A stretch of DNA of 7,167 nucleotides, taken from the NCBI GenBank assembly GCA_013205455.1, contig JABMMO010000138.1:1-7167 (forward strand), given 5' to 3'. The position numbers and the translations under genes are program-made. Under the pieces are notes generated by a model. The model made no database searches. It was given only the letters and a program-made list of their open reading frames with translations, and was not told the DNA's origin. The stretch comes from Actinomycetota bacterium (lineage in GTDB: Bacteria; Actinomycetota; Actinomycetes; Nanopelagicales; Nanopelagicaceae). The stretch's first letter is position 1. Every line of letters starts with the position of its first letter. Of the stretch, positions 1 to 7,167 are shown piece after piece.

Positions 1-928
1 CACTCCTATGTGCAAACCCAACCGCTTCTTTGAAGGTAGTAAAACCACGTTCTAATAATAGATTAGCTAACTCGTCTTTAATTTTTATCACTGCGTTTGG
101 ATTTCCAAAAGTTGCGGTGCCAACTGAAATCCCGCTAGCGCCAGCCAAAACCATTTCCAGTGCATCAACGCCACTTGCAACCCCACCCATTCCCAGGATA
201 GGAATCCTAGGAAATGCTTGATGAACTTGATAAATTGCGCGTACGGCTACCGGTCGAATCGCTGGCCCTGATAGTCCCCCAGTTTTTCCACCCAATTTTG
301 GCCGCATCGTATCGACATCAATTACCATTCCTAGCAAGGTATTGATTAAAGCTAAACCATCCGCACCTGCCGAAATAACTTCGTTAGCAATCGCAACAAT
401 ATCGGTAACGTCAGGCGATAATTTAACGATGATTGGTAGTTCACCGCCTAACACTCGACGAACTACTTCGACAACAGAGCGCGATGCGATTGGATCGCAG
501 GCAAAAACTTGGCCACGATTTTCTACATTGGGGCAGGAAATATTAACTTCCAACGCAGAAAGTCCAGGAACACCGCGAAGCCGTCGTGCCAACGAACCAT
601 AATCATCAACGCTCTCTCCCGCGATCGAAACTATTATCCGAGCGCCAGCTTTTTGTAAAAATGGAATATCTTCTGCAATAAATTGATCGATTCCAGGCCC
701 TTGTAATCCGATCGAATTAAGCATCCCTGATGGAGTTTCCGCCATTCGGGGGGTGGGTCTGCCAGAACGGGCTTTTATCATTATGGACTTAGTAACTACC
801 GCACCAATCTCCCCCAACGGAAAAAATTGGGCGAGTTCTTTACCCGATCCAGCACAACCACTTGCGGTGAAGATCGGATTAGGAAAAAGGGCGTTTTGAA
901 AATTTGTGCTGTAATTAAAATTAGACAT
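1..928 (-). CDS. pyrD: Dihydroorotate dehydrogenase B, catalytic FMN subunit (3' end missing)
   Basis: This FMN-binding TIM-barrel enzyme oxidises dihydroorotate to orotate. The ATG at 928-926 opens a frame with 309 complete codons that runs off the window edge without a stop. Class 1B proteins are about 300-315 residues, so only a few C-terminal residues should be missing. It begins MSNFNYSTNFQNALFPNP. Key segments are ASGCAGSGKE (22-31), VTKSIMIKARSGRPTPR (45-61), ETPSGMLNSIGLQGPG (64-79), EVNISCPNVENRGQ (127-140) with Cys132 as catalytic base, IIVKLSP with Lys169, LINTLLG (194-200), GGLSGPAIRP (217-226), and the FMN phosphate site GMGGVASGVDA (246-256) and SVGTATF (268-274). An active-site cysteine rather than serine, no N-terminal membrane-binding extension, and a preceding pyrK all point to NAD+-linked class 1B rather than quinone-linked class 2. 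The start lies within pyrK, an 8-nt overlap. A weak CAGGAA sits about 15 nt upstream, too far to be a confident ribosome binding site. Confidence 0.96.
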   Translation of the reverse strand, partial: MSNFNYSTNFQNALFPNPIFTASGCAGSGKELAQFFPLGEIGAVVTKSIMIKARSGRPTPRMAETPSGMLNSIGLQGPGIDQFIAEDIPFLQKAGARIIVSIAGESVDDYGSLARRLRGVPGLSALEVNISCPNVENRGQVFACDPIASRSVVEVVRRVLGGELPIIVKLSPDVTDIVAIANEVISAGADGLALINTLLGMVIDVDTMRPKLGGKTGGLSGPAIRPVAVRAIYQVHQAFPRIPILGMGGVASGVDALEMVLAGASGISVGTATFGNPNAVIKIKDELANLLLERGFTTFKEAVGFAHRS

Positions 929-1781
929 TTGGCGCACCGTAAGTTCCTGCAGGAATTTTTCCGCCGGAATTCCAAATTACATTCGCACCATCCATTACGG
1001 GTCCATCTATACAACTACGCGACATTTTTATTACACCGGCTTCATCACGCAACGGCACTACGCAGGTCATGCAAACGCCAATGCCGCATGCCATAGATTC
1101 TTCAACTGCACATTGATGCATAATTCCAGTTTGGGTAGCGATATCTTGGATAGCCGCCAACATCGCCATCGGACCGCAAGAATAAATAATATCTACGCTA
1201 TGCCGCTCGATTAGCCCAGGCAAAACCGAAACCACTTGTCCTTTAGTACCGGCGCTACCATCGTCAGTAGTGATTGTCATCGAGTTAACTGCGCGCTTTC
1301 CTTCAAGGGGAGCATAAATCTTTCCCGCTGAAGAAGCGCCAAGCACCATATCTACCCGCGAACCACCATCTTTTAATAATTCAGCGAGACCAAATAACGG
1401 TGCAGAACCATAACCCCCACCTACTAACATCGCATTTACTGGTTCAGTTGGGATACCAAAATTAGTACCGAGCGGTCCGACCATGTCCACGGTTGCATGC
1501 ATTGGTAACGCGCTTAACCACTTACTACCCTGACCGTGTGGCGCAACCACAAGTTCTAAGGTACCGCCGTAATTACCGCGATCATGTGTTCGATAAATTG
1601 CAAAAGCCCTCCGTAGCACCATCGCGCTTCCGGGACCACCAACGCTAATCGCAACGAAATTGCCCGGCAAAGCATGTAGCGCCATATCCCCTACCGCAAA
1701 AATCATATGGTGGTAAGCGCCAACTTTCTTATTGCTAACTATTTCGACAGTACGTTGTTGGGCTCGACGATTAATTTTCAT
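921..1781 (-). CDS. pyrK: Dihydroorotate dehydrogenase B, electron transfer subunit
   Basis: PyrK carries FAD and a [2Fe-2S] cluster and passes electrons from the FMN of PyrD to NAD+, forming the PyrD2K2 class 1B dihydroorotate dehydrogenase in the cytosol. From the ATG at 1781-1779 it has 286 residues, slightly longer than typical PyrK proteins (about 250-280). An N-terminal ferredoxin-reductase-like FAD domain spans about 10-105 and holds the flavin motif LRRAFAIYR (56-64). An NAD-binding domain follows, with VGGGYGSAPLFGLAE (120-134) and SCGPMAML (201-208). The C-terminal cluster domain has Cys232, Cys237, Cys240 and Cys257 (C-x4-C-x2-C-x16-C, followed by DGPVMDG), the expected PyrK ligand pattern. 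A longer reading from a TTG at 1790-1788 is possible, adding MVV, but the ATG forms the classic ATGA overlap with the carB stop. No clear Shine-Dalgarno is seen. Adjacent overlapping pyrD makes PyrK far more likely than another member of the ferredoxin-NADP reductase superfamily. Confidence 0.95.
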   Translation of the reverse strand: MKINRRAQQRTVEIVSNKKVGAYHHMIFAVGDMALHALPGNFVAISVGGPGSAMVLRRAFAIYRTHDRGNYGGTLELVVAPHGQGSKWLSALPMHATVDMVGPLGTNFGIPTEPVNAMLVGGGYGSAPLFGLAELLKDGGSRVDMVLGASSAGKIYAPLEGKRAVNSMTITTDDGSAGTKGQVVSVLPGLIERHSVDIIYSCGPMAMLAAIQDIATQTGIMHQCAVEESMACGIGVCMTCVVPLRDEAGVIKMSRSCIDGPVMDGANVIWNSGGKIPAGTYGAPNV

Positions 1782-4700
1782 GACAACCAACTTTGTAATG
1801 AGCGAACCGCGAGTTGGTCATTTCGGAGAGATTGAATTCCAGCAACCGCTGCTTTAAATCCAGGGATAGTTGTAATACAAGGTAATGAGCGTTGGATCGC
1901 AGCCGTTCTAATTAACCAGCCATCTTGTCTCGTGCCACGACCTAATGGGGTGTTGATAATCAAATCCACTTTTCCAGATGTAATTATTTCGACCGCTGAC
2001 TCATCATTCGCGTTCCGTTCATCCTCGGAATGTTTGCGAACAGAGGTAGACGCAACTCCGTTTGCAGCTAGAAATGTATGTGTACCTGATGTGGCATAAA
2101 TTTTGAAACCCATCGCAAATAGTTCTTGTGCGGAAGAGAGCGCCGCGGTTTTATCCTTTTCCGAGAGCGATAAGAACACCGAACCATTTTGCGGTAATGG
2201 TCCAAAGGATGCAATCTGACTTTTTGCATAAGCAGCGCCAAAATTATCGGCTATTCCCATAACTTCACCAGTTGAGCGCATTTCTGGACCAAGCACTGAA
2301 TCCACGCCTTTCCCATCAGTTCTGCGGAATCTATTCCACGGGAGTACCGCTTCTTTGACTGAAATCCCATGCGCTTTACCAACTTCAAGATTTGGCAGCA
2401 TTTCGAGTTCTCGTAGTTGCGCAAGCGTTGCACCGACACAAATCCGTGCCGCTGCTTTTGCGAGTTGGACGCCGGTTGCTTTCGATACATAAGGCACAGT
2501 TCTAGATGCACGCGGATTGGCTTCCAATACATATAGTTGATTTGCAGCTACGGCATATTGAATGTTTATTAATCCGCGAACTCCGACGCCGCGCGCAATT
2601 TTTTCGGTGGCATCTCTAATTTCAAGCAATTGAGATGGCGTTAACGACATGCTCGGTAACACACAGGCAGAATCTCCAGAATGGATACCGGCCTCTTCGA
2701 TGTGTTCCATAACCCCTGCTAGATATAACGATTCGCCATCAAAGAGCGCATCCACATCAATCTCAATCGCATCGTCCAAGAAACGATCAATTAATACCGG
2801 ATGGTTCGGCGTTATCTCAGTGGCTTTGACAATAAAAGACTTCAACGATTCATCATCGTAAACAATTTCCATGCCTCGGCCGCCGAGCACAAACGACGGC
2901 CTAACTAATACTGGATATTTGATTCGGGTTGCCACGGCAACGGCTTCTTCAAATGAGAACGCCATCCCGTATTCCGGCGCTCGTAATCCAGCTTCATTTA
3001 GAATTCGTCCGAATTCGCCCCGATCCTCAGCGAGGTTAATCGCGGCCGGGCTAGTTCCAAGAATTGTTACGCCGGCATCCAGTAAACCTTGAGCTAATCC
3101 CAGCGGGGTTTGACCACCTAATTGTGCAATTACTCCTAAAACTGGTCCAGCTATAGTTTCAGCGTTAATAATTTCTAGAACATCTTCTAAAGTTAGCGGT
3201 TCAAAATAGAGGCGATCCGAAGTGTCATAATCGGTCGAAACCGTTTCTGGATTGCAATTCACCATAATAGTTTCATAGCCAGCTTCGCTTAATGTGAAAG
3301 AAGCATGCACGCAAGAGTAATCAAATTCTATTCCTTGGCCGATTCGATTAGGTCCGGAACCTAAAATTATTACGGCTGGTTTGGTCCGTGGTTTAACTTC
3401 GCTCTCTTCCTCATAACTTGAATAGTGATAAGGCGTGAAAGCTTCAAATTCCGCAGCGCAAGTATCTACAGTTTTATAAACCGGTCGCAGCTCGAGCCGA
3501 TGACGCAACCTACGTACTTCATCTTCTGATATCGCTCGCAGTGTTGAAATTTGCTGATCCGAAAAGCCCATCCGTTTTGCTTGTAATAATAATGGGCGGT
3601 CTAAATCTGCGGCAGCAGAAATATTCTTCGCTAACTCGTTGATTAGGTCAATCTGGGTTAAGAACCAAATATCAATTTTAGTTGCGCTGTGTACTTCCGC
3701 TATCGAAGCGCCAAACGCAAGGGCTTGTTGGACTTGGCGCAATCGAAATTCGGTGGGGGTTCTCATCAAATCTAAGAGCGTCGCCACATTTTGACTTGGG
3801 GTCTCCCACGAGAAACTACTTCCCTTTTTTTCTAAAGAGCGGAGCGCCTTTTGCAAAGCTTCTGGAAAACTTCTGCCAATCGCCATTGCTTCACCTACGC
3901 TCTTCATGGTTGTGGTTAACCGAGGATCAGCTTCAGGGAATTTCTCAAAAGCAAATCTAGGCACTTTTACCACGATGTAATCCAGGGTTGGTTCAAAAGA
4001 TGCCGGAGTCATTTTCGTAATGTCGTTTCTAATTTCATCTAACGAATAGCCGATCGCTAACTTAGTAGCAATTTTTGCGATTGGAAAACCAGTAGCTTTT
4101 GATGCTAAAGCGCTGGAACGGGAAACTCTGGGATTCATTTCGATCACAACAATGCGGCCATCAAGAGGGTTGATTGCAAATTGGATATTACAACCTCCAG
4201 TTGCCACGCCAACTTCACGGATGATCTTTATCGATAAATTGCGGAGGTTTTGGAACTCAACATCAGTCAAAGTTAAAGCAGGCGCTACTGTTATTGAATC
4301 CCCCGTATGAACGCCCATCGGATCAATATTTTCAATACTACAAACAATTACTACATTGTCGTTATGATCTCGCATTACCTCTAATTCAAACTCTTTCCAA
4401 CCTAAAATAGATTCTTCTAGCAATACTTCAGAAGTAGGACTATGGCGTAATCCAGCTCCGGCAATCAACTCTAAATCTTCGCGATTAAAAGCAATTCCAG
4501 AACCTAGTCCCCCCATAGTGAAAGAGGGCCGAACAACTACCGGATAATTTAATTCCGTTGCTGCCTTATAACAATCAGTTATCGTATGACAGACCACAGA
4601 TTGAGCGGATTCGCCACCAATTTTCGCCACAATGCTTCGGAAAATTTCGCGATTCTCACCACGTTCAATCGCATCAACATCAGCTCCAATTAATTTCGTG

Positions 4701-5035
4701 CCATATTTTTCTAACAAACCAGCGCTATGTAAACCAATCGCGGCATTAAGCGCGGTTTGTCCACCTAAGGTAGCCAAAATCGCATCCGGACGTTCTTTAG
4801 CGATGATTTCTTCAAGGAACTGGGTAGTTATCGGTTCTATATAAGTTGCATCAGCAAATTCTGGATCAGTCATAATGGTCGCAGGATTCGAGTTCACTAA
4901 AATTACGCGGATTCCTTCGGCACGCAATACTCGGCAAGCTTGGGTTCCGGAATAATCAAATTCGCATGCTTGTCCGATAACGATCGGACCGCTACCGATT
5001 ACTAAAACACTTTTAATCGATGGATCCTTAGGCAC
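1778..5035 (-). CDS. carB: Carbamoyl-phosphate synthase large subunit
   Basis: CarB uses two ATP, bicarbonate and CarA-derived ammonia to make carbamoyl phosphate. The 1085-residue length is normal for the family. The N-terminal carboxyphosphate half (about 1-400) opens with SVLVIGSGPIVIGQACEFDYSGTQ and contains GGQTALN, RPSFTMGGLGSG (169-180) and the metal-site segment EMNPRVSRSSAL (299-310). The oligomerisation region (about 400-550) includes IDIWFLTQI and ends near FTPYHYSSYEEE. The second ATP-grasp half (about 550-930) repeats the pattern with ILGSGPNRIGQGIEFDYS, GGQTPLG, RPSFVLGGRGMEI and EANPRASRTVPYVSKATG. An MGS-like allosteric domain follows (about 950-1085), with ATSGT, VRKHSED and IINTPLGRGTRQDG. 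The start is GTG at 5035-5033, supported by the family-typical MPKDPSIKSV beginning and by a GGAG five bases upstream inside the end of carA. The stop is the TGA at 1780-1778, sharing ATGA with pyrK. The RTDGKGVDSVLGPEM stretch resembles actinobacterial CarB proteins as I remember them. Confidence 0.99.
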   Translation of the reverse strand: MPKDPSIKSVLVIGSGPIVIGQACEFDYSGTQACRVLRAEGIRVILVNSNPATIMTDPEFADATYIEPITTQFLEEIIAKERPDAILATLGGQTALNAAIGLHSAGLLEKYGTKLIGADVDAIERGENREIFRSIVAKIGGESAQSVVCHTITDCYKAATELNYPVVVRPSFTMGGLGSGIAFNREDLELIAGAGLRHSPTSEVLLEESILGWKEFELEVMRDHNDNVVIVCSIENIDPMGVHTGDSITVAPALTLTDVEFQNLRNLSIKIIREVGVATGGCNIQFAINPLDGRIVVIEMNPRVSRSSALASKATGFPIAKIATKLAIGYSLDEIRNDITKMTPASFEPTLDYIVVKVPRFAFEKFPEADPRLTTTMKSVGEAMAIGRSFPEALQKALRSLEKKGSSFSWETPSQNVATLLDLMRTPTEFRLRQVQQALAFGASIAEVHSATKIDIWFLTQIDLINELAKNISAAADLDRPLLLQAKRMGFSDQQISTLRAISEDEVRRLRHRLELRPVYKTVDTCAAEFEAFTPYHYSSYEEESEVKPRTKPAVIILGSGPNRIGQGIEFDYSCVHASFTLSEAGYETIMVNCNPETVSTDYDTSDRLYFEPLTLEDVLEIINAETIAGPVLGVIAQLGGQTPLGLAQGLLDAGVTILGTSPAAINLAEDRGEFGRILNEAGLRAPEYGMAFSFEEAVAVATRIKYPVLVRPSFVLGGRGMEIVYDDESLKSFIVKATEITPNHPVLIDRFLDDAIEIDVDALFDGESLYLAGVMEHIEEAGIHSGDSACVLPSMSLTPSQLLEIRDATEKIARGVGVRGLINIQYAVAANQLYVLEANPRASRTVPYVSKATGVQLAKAAARICVGATLAQLRELEMLPNLEVGKAHGISVKEAVLPWNRFRRTDGKGVDSVLGPEMRSTGEVMGIADNFGAAYAKSQIASFGPLPQNGSVFLSLSEKDKTAALSSAQELFAMGFKIYATSGTHTFLAANGVASTSVRKHSEDERNANDESAVEIITSGKVDLIINTPLGRGTRQDGWLIRTAAIQRSLPCITTIPGFKAAVAGIQSLRNDQLAVRSLQSWLS

Positions 5036-6143
5036 GTGCGCTCCGCATCAAATCTGCAAAATCATCAAAAAGGTAGTTAGCATCATGTGGACCAGCTGCC
5101 GCTTCTGGGTGGTATTGCACGCTAAATGCTGGCCGATCAATTAAGCGCAGGCCTTCTACAACGCCATCGTTGAGCGATATATGAGTAACTTCACCAGCTC
5201 CGTAAACAGTTGTGAACCGCACATCGGTCGGGGCTTCGACTGCAAAACCATGATTATGTGCGGTGATCTCAACCCGACCGGTCGTTTTATTTAGAACTGG
5301 TTGATTTATTCCGCGATGACCAAATTGCAATTTATACGTTTCAAAACCTAACGCGCGACCCAAAATTTGTTGGCCAAAACAGATTCCAAAAATAGGAATT
5401 TTACGTTCCAAAATTTCGCGCACTAACTCAATTACGCCGTGCATTGTGGCTGGATCTCCCGGCCCATTTGATAAAAAAACGCCATCTGGGTTAAGCGCTT
5501 CGATATCTGCGATGGTAGTTGTAATTGGTAGTACATGAACTTCCATACCGCGGGCAGCCATATTTCTTGGCGTAGCAGCTTTAATTCCAAGATCAATCGC
5601 AGCAACTTTAAATTCCTTGGCCGTGCCTGCGGGTGGTGAAATTACATATGGTTTCGCTGTTGAAACATCTTCCGATAAAAAAGCTCCGCTCATCGCTGGC
5701 GCTTGTCGAACGCGGATCACCATCTCTTCACGGGTTAGTTCCATTTTTGAAAAAATTCCCACGCGCATTGCGCCACGATCTCGGATATGTCTGGTTAACG
5801 CTCTGGTATCTATCCCGCTAATTCCAACAACGCTAGCTTTTATTAGATCGCTTTCTAAATCCGAGGTTGCGCGCCAATTTGATGAAACTGGCGAAGGATT
5901 TCGCACCACAAAACCAGAGACCCAAATCTGTTTAGATTCCTCGTCGATTTTGTTCATTCCGGTGTTACCAATATGCGGTGCGGTCATAATCACAACTTGT
6001 TTATGATAAGACGGGTCCGTAAGAGTTTCTTGGTAACCCGTCATGCCAGTAGTGAAAACTGCTTCTCCGAAAGTTTCGCCAGTCGCCGCCCAAGAATCCC
6101 CTTCAAAGATTCGACCATCATCAAGAACGAGAAAAGCTGACAT
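5028..6143 (-). CDS. carA: Carbamoyl-phosphate synthase small subunit (glutaminase)
   Basis: CarA hydrolyses glutamine and channels ammonia to CarB, the first committed step shared by pyrimidine and arginine synthesis. With the ATG at 6143-6141 the protein has 371 residues, close to the usual 360-390. The N-terminal CPSase small-chain domain spans about 1-175 and includes GETFGEAVFTTGMTGYQE, the NTG at 60-62, and SGIDTRALTRHIRDRGAMR. A class I glutamine amidotransferase domain follows from about 178. It has SNGPGDP at 225-231, the nucleophile Cys255 in FGICFGQQILGRALG, NHGFAV at 297-302, and His345/Glu347 in QYHPEAAAGPHD, so the catalytic triad is complete. A TTG one codon upstream (6146-6144) would give a Met-Met start, but the ATG fits better because it fuses with the pyrC stop as TGATG. 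I see no clear Shine-Dalgarno before it, so translation probably relies on coupling to pyrC. The end overlaps carB by 8 nt, consistent with equal supply of the two subunits. Confidence 0.98.
   Translation of the reverse strand: MSAFLVLDDGRIFEGDSWAATGETFGEAVFTTGMTGYQETLTDPSYHKQVVIMTAPHIGNTGMNKIDEESKQIWVSGFVVRNPSPVSSNWRATSDLESDLIKASVVGISGIDTRALTRHIRDRGAMRVGIFSKMELTREEMVIRVRQAPAMSGAFLSEDVSTAKPYVISPPAGTAKEFKVAAIDLGIKAATPRNMAARGMEVHVLPITTTIADIEALNPDGVFLSNGPGDPATMHGVIELVREILERKIPIFGICFGQQILGRALGFETYKLQFGHRGINQPVLNKTTGRVEITAHNHGFAVEAPTDVRFTTVYGAGEVTHISLNDGVVEGLRLIDRPAFSVQYHPEAAAGPHDANYLFDDFADLMRSARA
5041..5044 (-). promoter_or_regulatory. Ribosome binding site of carB
   Basis: The minus strand reads GGAG, five bases (CGCAC), then the GTG start of carB at 5035. 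It lies inside the last codons of carA. It is the only convincing Shine-Dalgarno match I see at the four gene junctions here, and it supports the GTG start. Confidence 0.7.
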
Positions 6144-7167
6144 CAAGAAACACTTACTATTTTAGTATCACGCAAAACTTGTTTTCCGTTGTAAAAAACA
6201 TCAGTCACAACTCCGGGAAGTTCCATCCCATGAAACGGAGTATTCCGGCTCTTGGACATAGCTAAATCTTTATTCACAGTCCAACTTTTATTCGGATTAA
6301 ACACTGTGATGTTTGCGGGATTACCAATTGCTAACGCGTTCCCATGATCGGGGTAACCAGCTATTTTTGCGGGGGCTATTGAGAATCTATCTACTAGATC
6401 ACTCCAACTCATCAATTTACTTGAGATCATGGTTTGGACCACAATTGAAAGTGCAGTTTCCAACCCAAGCATTCCGAATGATGCTGCGGGCCATTCGCAC
6501 TCTTTACTCTCGGTTGGATGCGGTGCATGATCAGTTGCAACAATATCGATAGTGCCATCGGCTAAACCCTCGCGGAGCGCTTCCACATCGCGGGCAGTTC
6601 TTAATGGTGGATTCACTTTATAAACTGGATCGTAACTTTGCGCCAATTCATCAGTTAACAATAGATGGTGCGGTGTTACCTCTGCGGTTACATTAATTCC
6701 ACGAGCCTTCGCCCATCTAATTAATTCCACACCGCCAGCAGTTGTAACATGGCAAACATGCAGCCTTGATTGGACATGATCTGTCAGTAAAATATCACGA
6801 GCGATAATCGCTTCCTCTGCGACTGCGGGCCAACCTTTCAACCCAAGCTTTGCTGAAATTTCACCTTCGTTCATTTGGGCGTCAATAGTAAGACGTGGGT
6901 CTTGTGCGTGTTGTGCGATTACACCGTTGAACATTTTCACATATTCAAGTGCGCGACGCATAACTAACGGATCGAAGACGCAATGGCCATCATCGCTAAA
7001 AATTCGTACTTTCGCGGCCGATTCGTGCATCGCTAAAATTTCAGCCAATTGTTTTCCGGCTTGACCTTGAGTTACCGCTCCAATTTGGAAAACATCACAT
7101 AGGCCCGCGGCTTTACCCAAACTAAATACTTGTTCAACCACCCCAGCAGTATCTGCAACGGGATCCG
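6143..7167 (-). CDS. pyrC: Dihydroorotase, class I type (5' end missing)
   Basis: Dihydroorotase is a cytosolic zinc amidohydrolase that interconverts N-carbamoyl-L-aspartate and L-dihydroorotate, the third step of UMP synthesis. The frame is open from the window edge at 7167 to TGA at 6145-6143, giving 340 complete codons. The first residues read DPVADTAGVVEQ, which lies inside the family, so roughly the first 100 residues of a protein of about 430 are outside the window, including the HxH metal ligands. Visible active-site landmarks, numbered from the first complete codon, are FSDDG (56-60), His86 in QHAQDP, His139 in HVCHVTTAGG, PHHLLL (from about 165), NPPLR (185-189) and ATDHAPH with Asp212. 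These match the remaining metal and substrate positions of class I dihydroorotases. The C-terminus, with NTPFHGMELPG followed by a short beta-rich tail, is intact. The stop overlaps the carA start by one base (TGATG). An allantoinase or hydantoinase is unlikely given the operon and the CEW/FGMLGLETALS region. Confidence 0.96.
   Translation of the reverse strand, partial: DPVADTAGVVEQVFSLGKAAGLCDVFQIGAVTQGQAGKQLAEILAMHESAAKVRIFSDDGHCVFDPLVMRRALEYVKMFNGVIAQHAQDPRLTIDAQMNEGEISAKLGLKGWPAVAEEAIIARDILLTDHVQSRLHVCHVTTAGGVELIRWAKARGINVTAEVTPHHLLLTDELAQSYDPVYKVNPPLRTARDVEALREGLADGTIDIVATDHAPHPTESKECEWPAASFGMLGLETALSIVVQTMISSKLMSWSDLVDRFSIAPAKIAGYPDHGNALAIGNPANITVFNPNKSWTVNKDLAMSKSRNTPFHGMELPGVVTDVFYNGKQVLRDTKIVSVS

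Noticed and set aside
796..1014. A 72-codon minus-strand open frame across the pyrK/pyrD junction
   Set aside because: It overlaps the coding ends of both real genes in a third frame and encodes an Arg/Cys-rich string with no recognisable features. The pyrK and pyrD frames fully explain the DNA.
2251..2532. A 93-codon minus-strand open frame inside carB in another frame
   Set aside because: It is an out-of-frame shadow of carB with no family resemblance. The carB frame is intact through this region.
5617..6006. A 129-codon open frame on the plus strand opposite carA
   Set aside because: It lies wholly antisense to a well-conserved gene, shows no recognisable domain, and is the expected complement of carA codons. 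Other plus-strand frames (for example 342-602, 827-1096, 3682-3960) are rejected for the same reason.
7161..7166. A BamHI-type GGATCC at the window edge, also present at 5022-5027
   Set aside because: It could hint at a cloning boundary, but the internal copy is uncut and the other end of the window lacks one. The site falls in frame within pyrC codons, so chance is sufficient.
1..7167. Search for a promoter, PyrR-type attenuator, or terminator
   Set aside because: All sequence is coding and the operon extends past both ends. Control elements would lie upstream of the missing 5' genes (pyrR/pyrB expected), so none can be supported here.

Overview
This window is an ordinary but very compact segment of a de novo pyrimidine (UMP) biosynthesis operon. 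All genes lie on the minus strand, so they are transcribed from high to low coordinates in the order pyrC (5' end missing), carA, carB, pyrK, pyrD (last few codons missing). Essentially every base is coding. There is no intergenic stretch, RNA gene, mobile element, repeat array or CRISPR array. No promoter or terminator is visible, because the operon runs off both ends of the window.

Layout: 7167-6143 is dihydroorotase without its N-terminal part. 6143-5028 is the glutaminase subunit and 5035-1778 the large subunit of carbamoyl-phosphate synthetase. 1781-921 is the FAD/[2Fe-2S] electron-transfer subunit of dihydroorotate dehydrogenase. 928-1 is its catalytic FMN subunit, of the class 1B type. 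All four junctions overlap (1, 8, 4 and 8 nt), which suggests one polycistronic mRNA with translational coupling. CarA and CarB make carbamoyl phosphate from glutamine, bicarbonate and ATP. Aspartate carbamoyltransferase (PyrB, expected upstream and not in the window) would make carbamoyl aspartate, PyrC closes the ring to dihydroorotate, and PyrD/PyrK oxidise it to orotate, probably passing electrons to NAD+. PyrE and PyrF would finish UMP; pyrF is a plausible next gene beyond position 1.

Organism: PyrC, CarA and CarB read like actinobacterial proteins. Examples are the CarA loop GICFGQQILGRALG, the CarB stretch RTDGKGVDSVLGPEM, and the PyrC run of VADTAGVVEQV followed by PHHLLLTDEL. Base composition is moderate to low in GC (roughly low-to-mid 40s per cent by eye), unlike typical high-GC Actinobacteria. 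Low GC, overlapping genes and scarce Shine-Dalgarno sequences fit a small streamlined actinobacterium, such as the freshwater acI / Nanopelagicales type. This placement is an inference from remembered family sequences, not a database result.

I found no sign of an undescribed system. The points most worth a second look are the class 1B PyrD/PyrK pair inside an actinobacterial-type operon, the four consecutive overlaps, and two start codons that should be moved.
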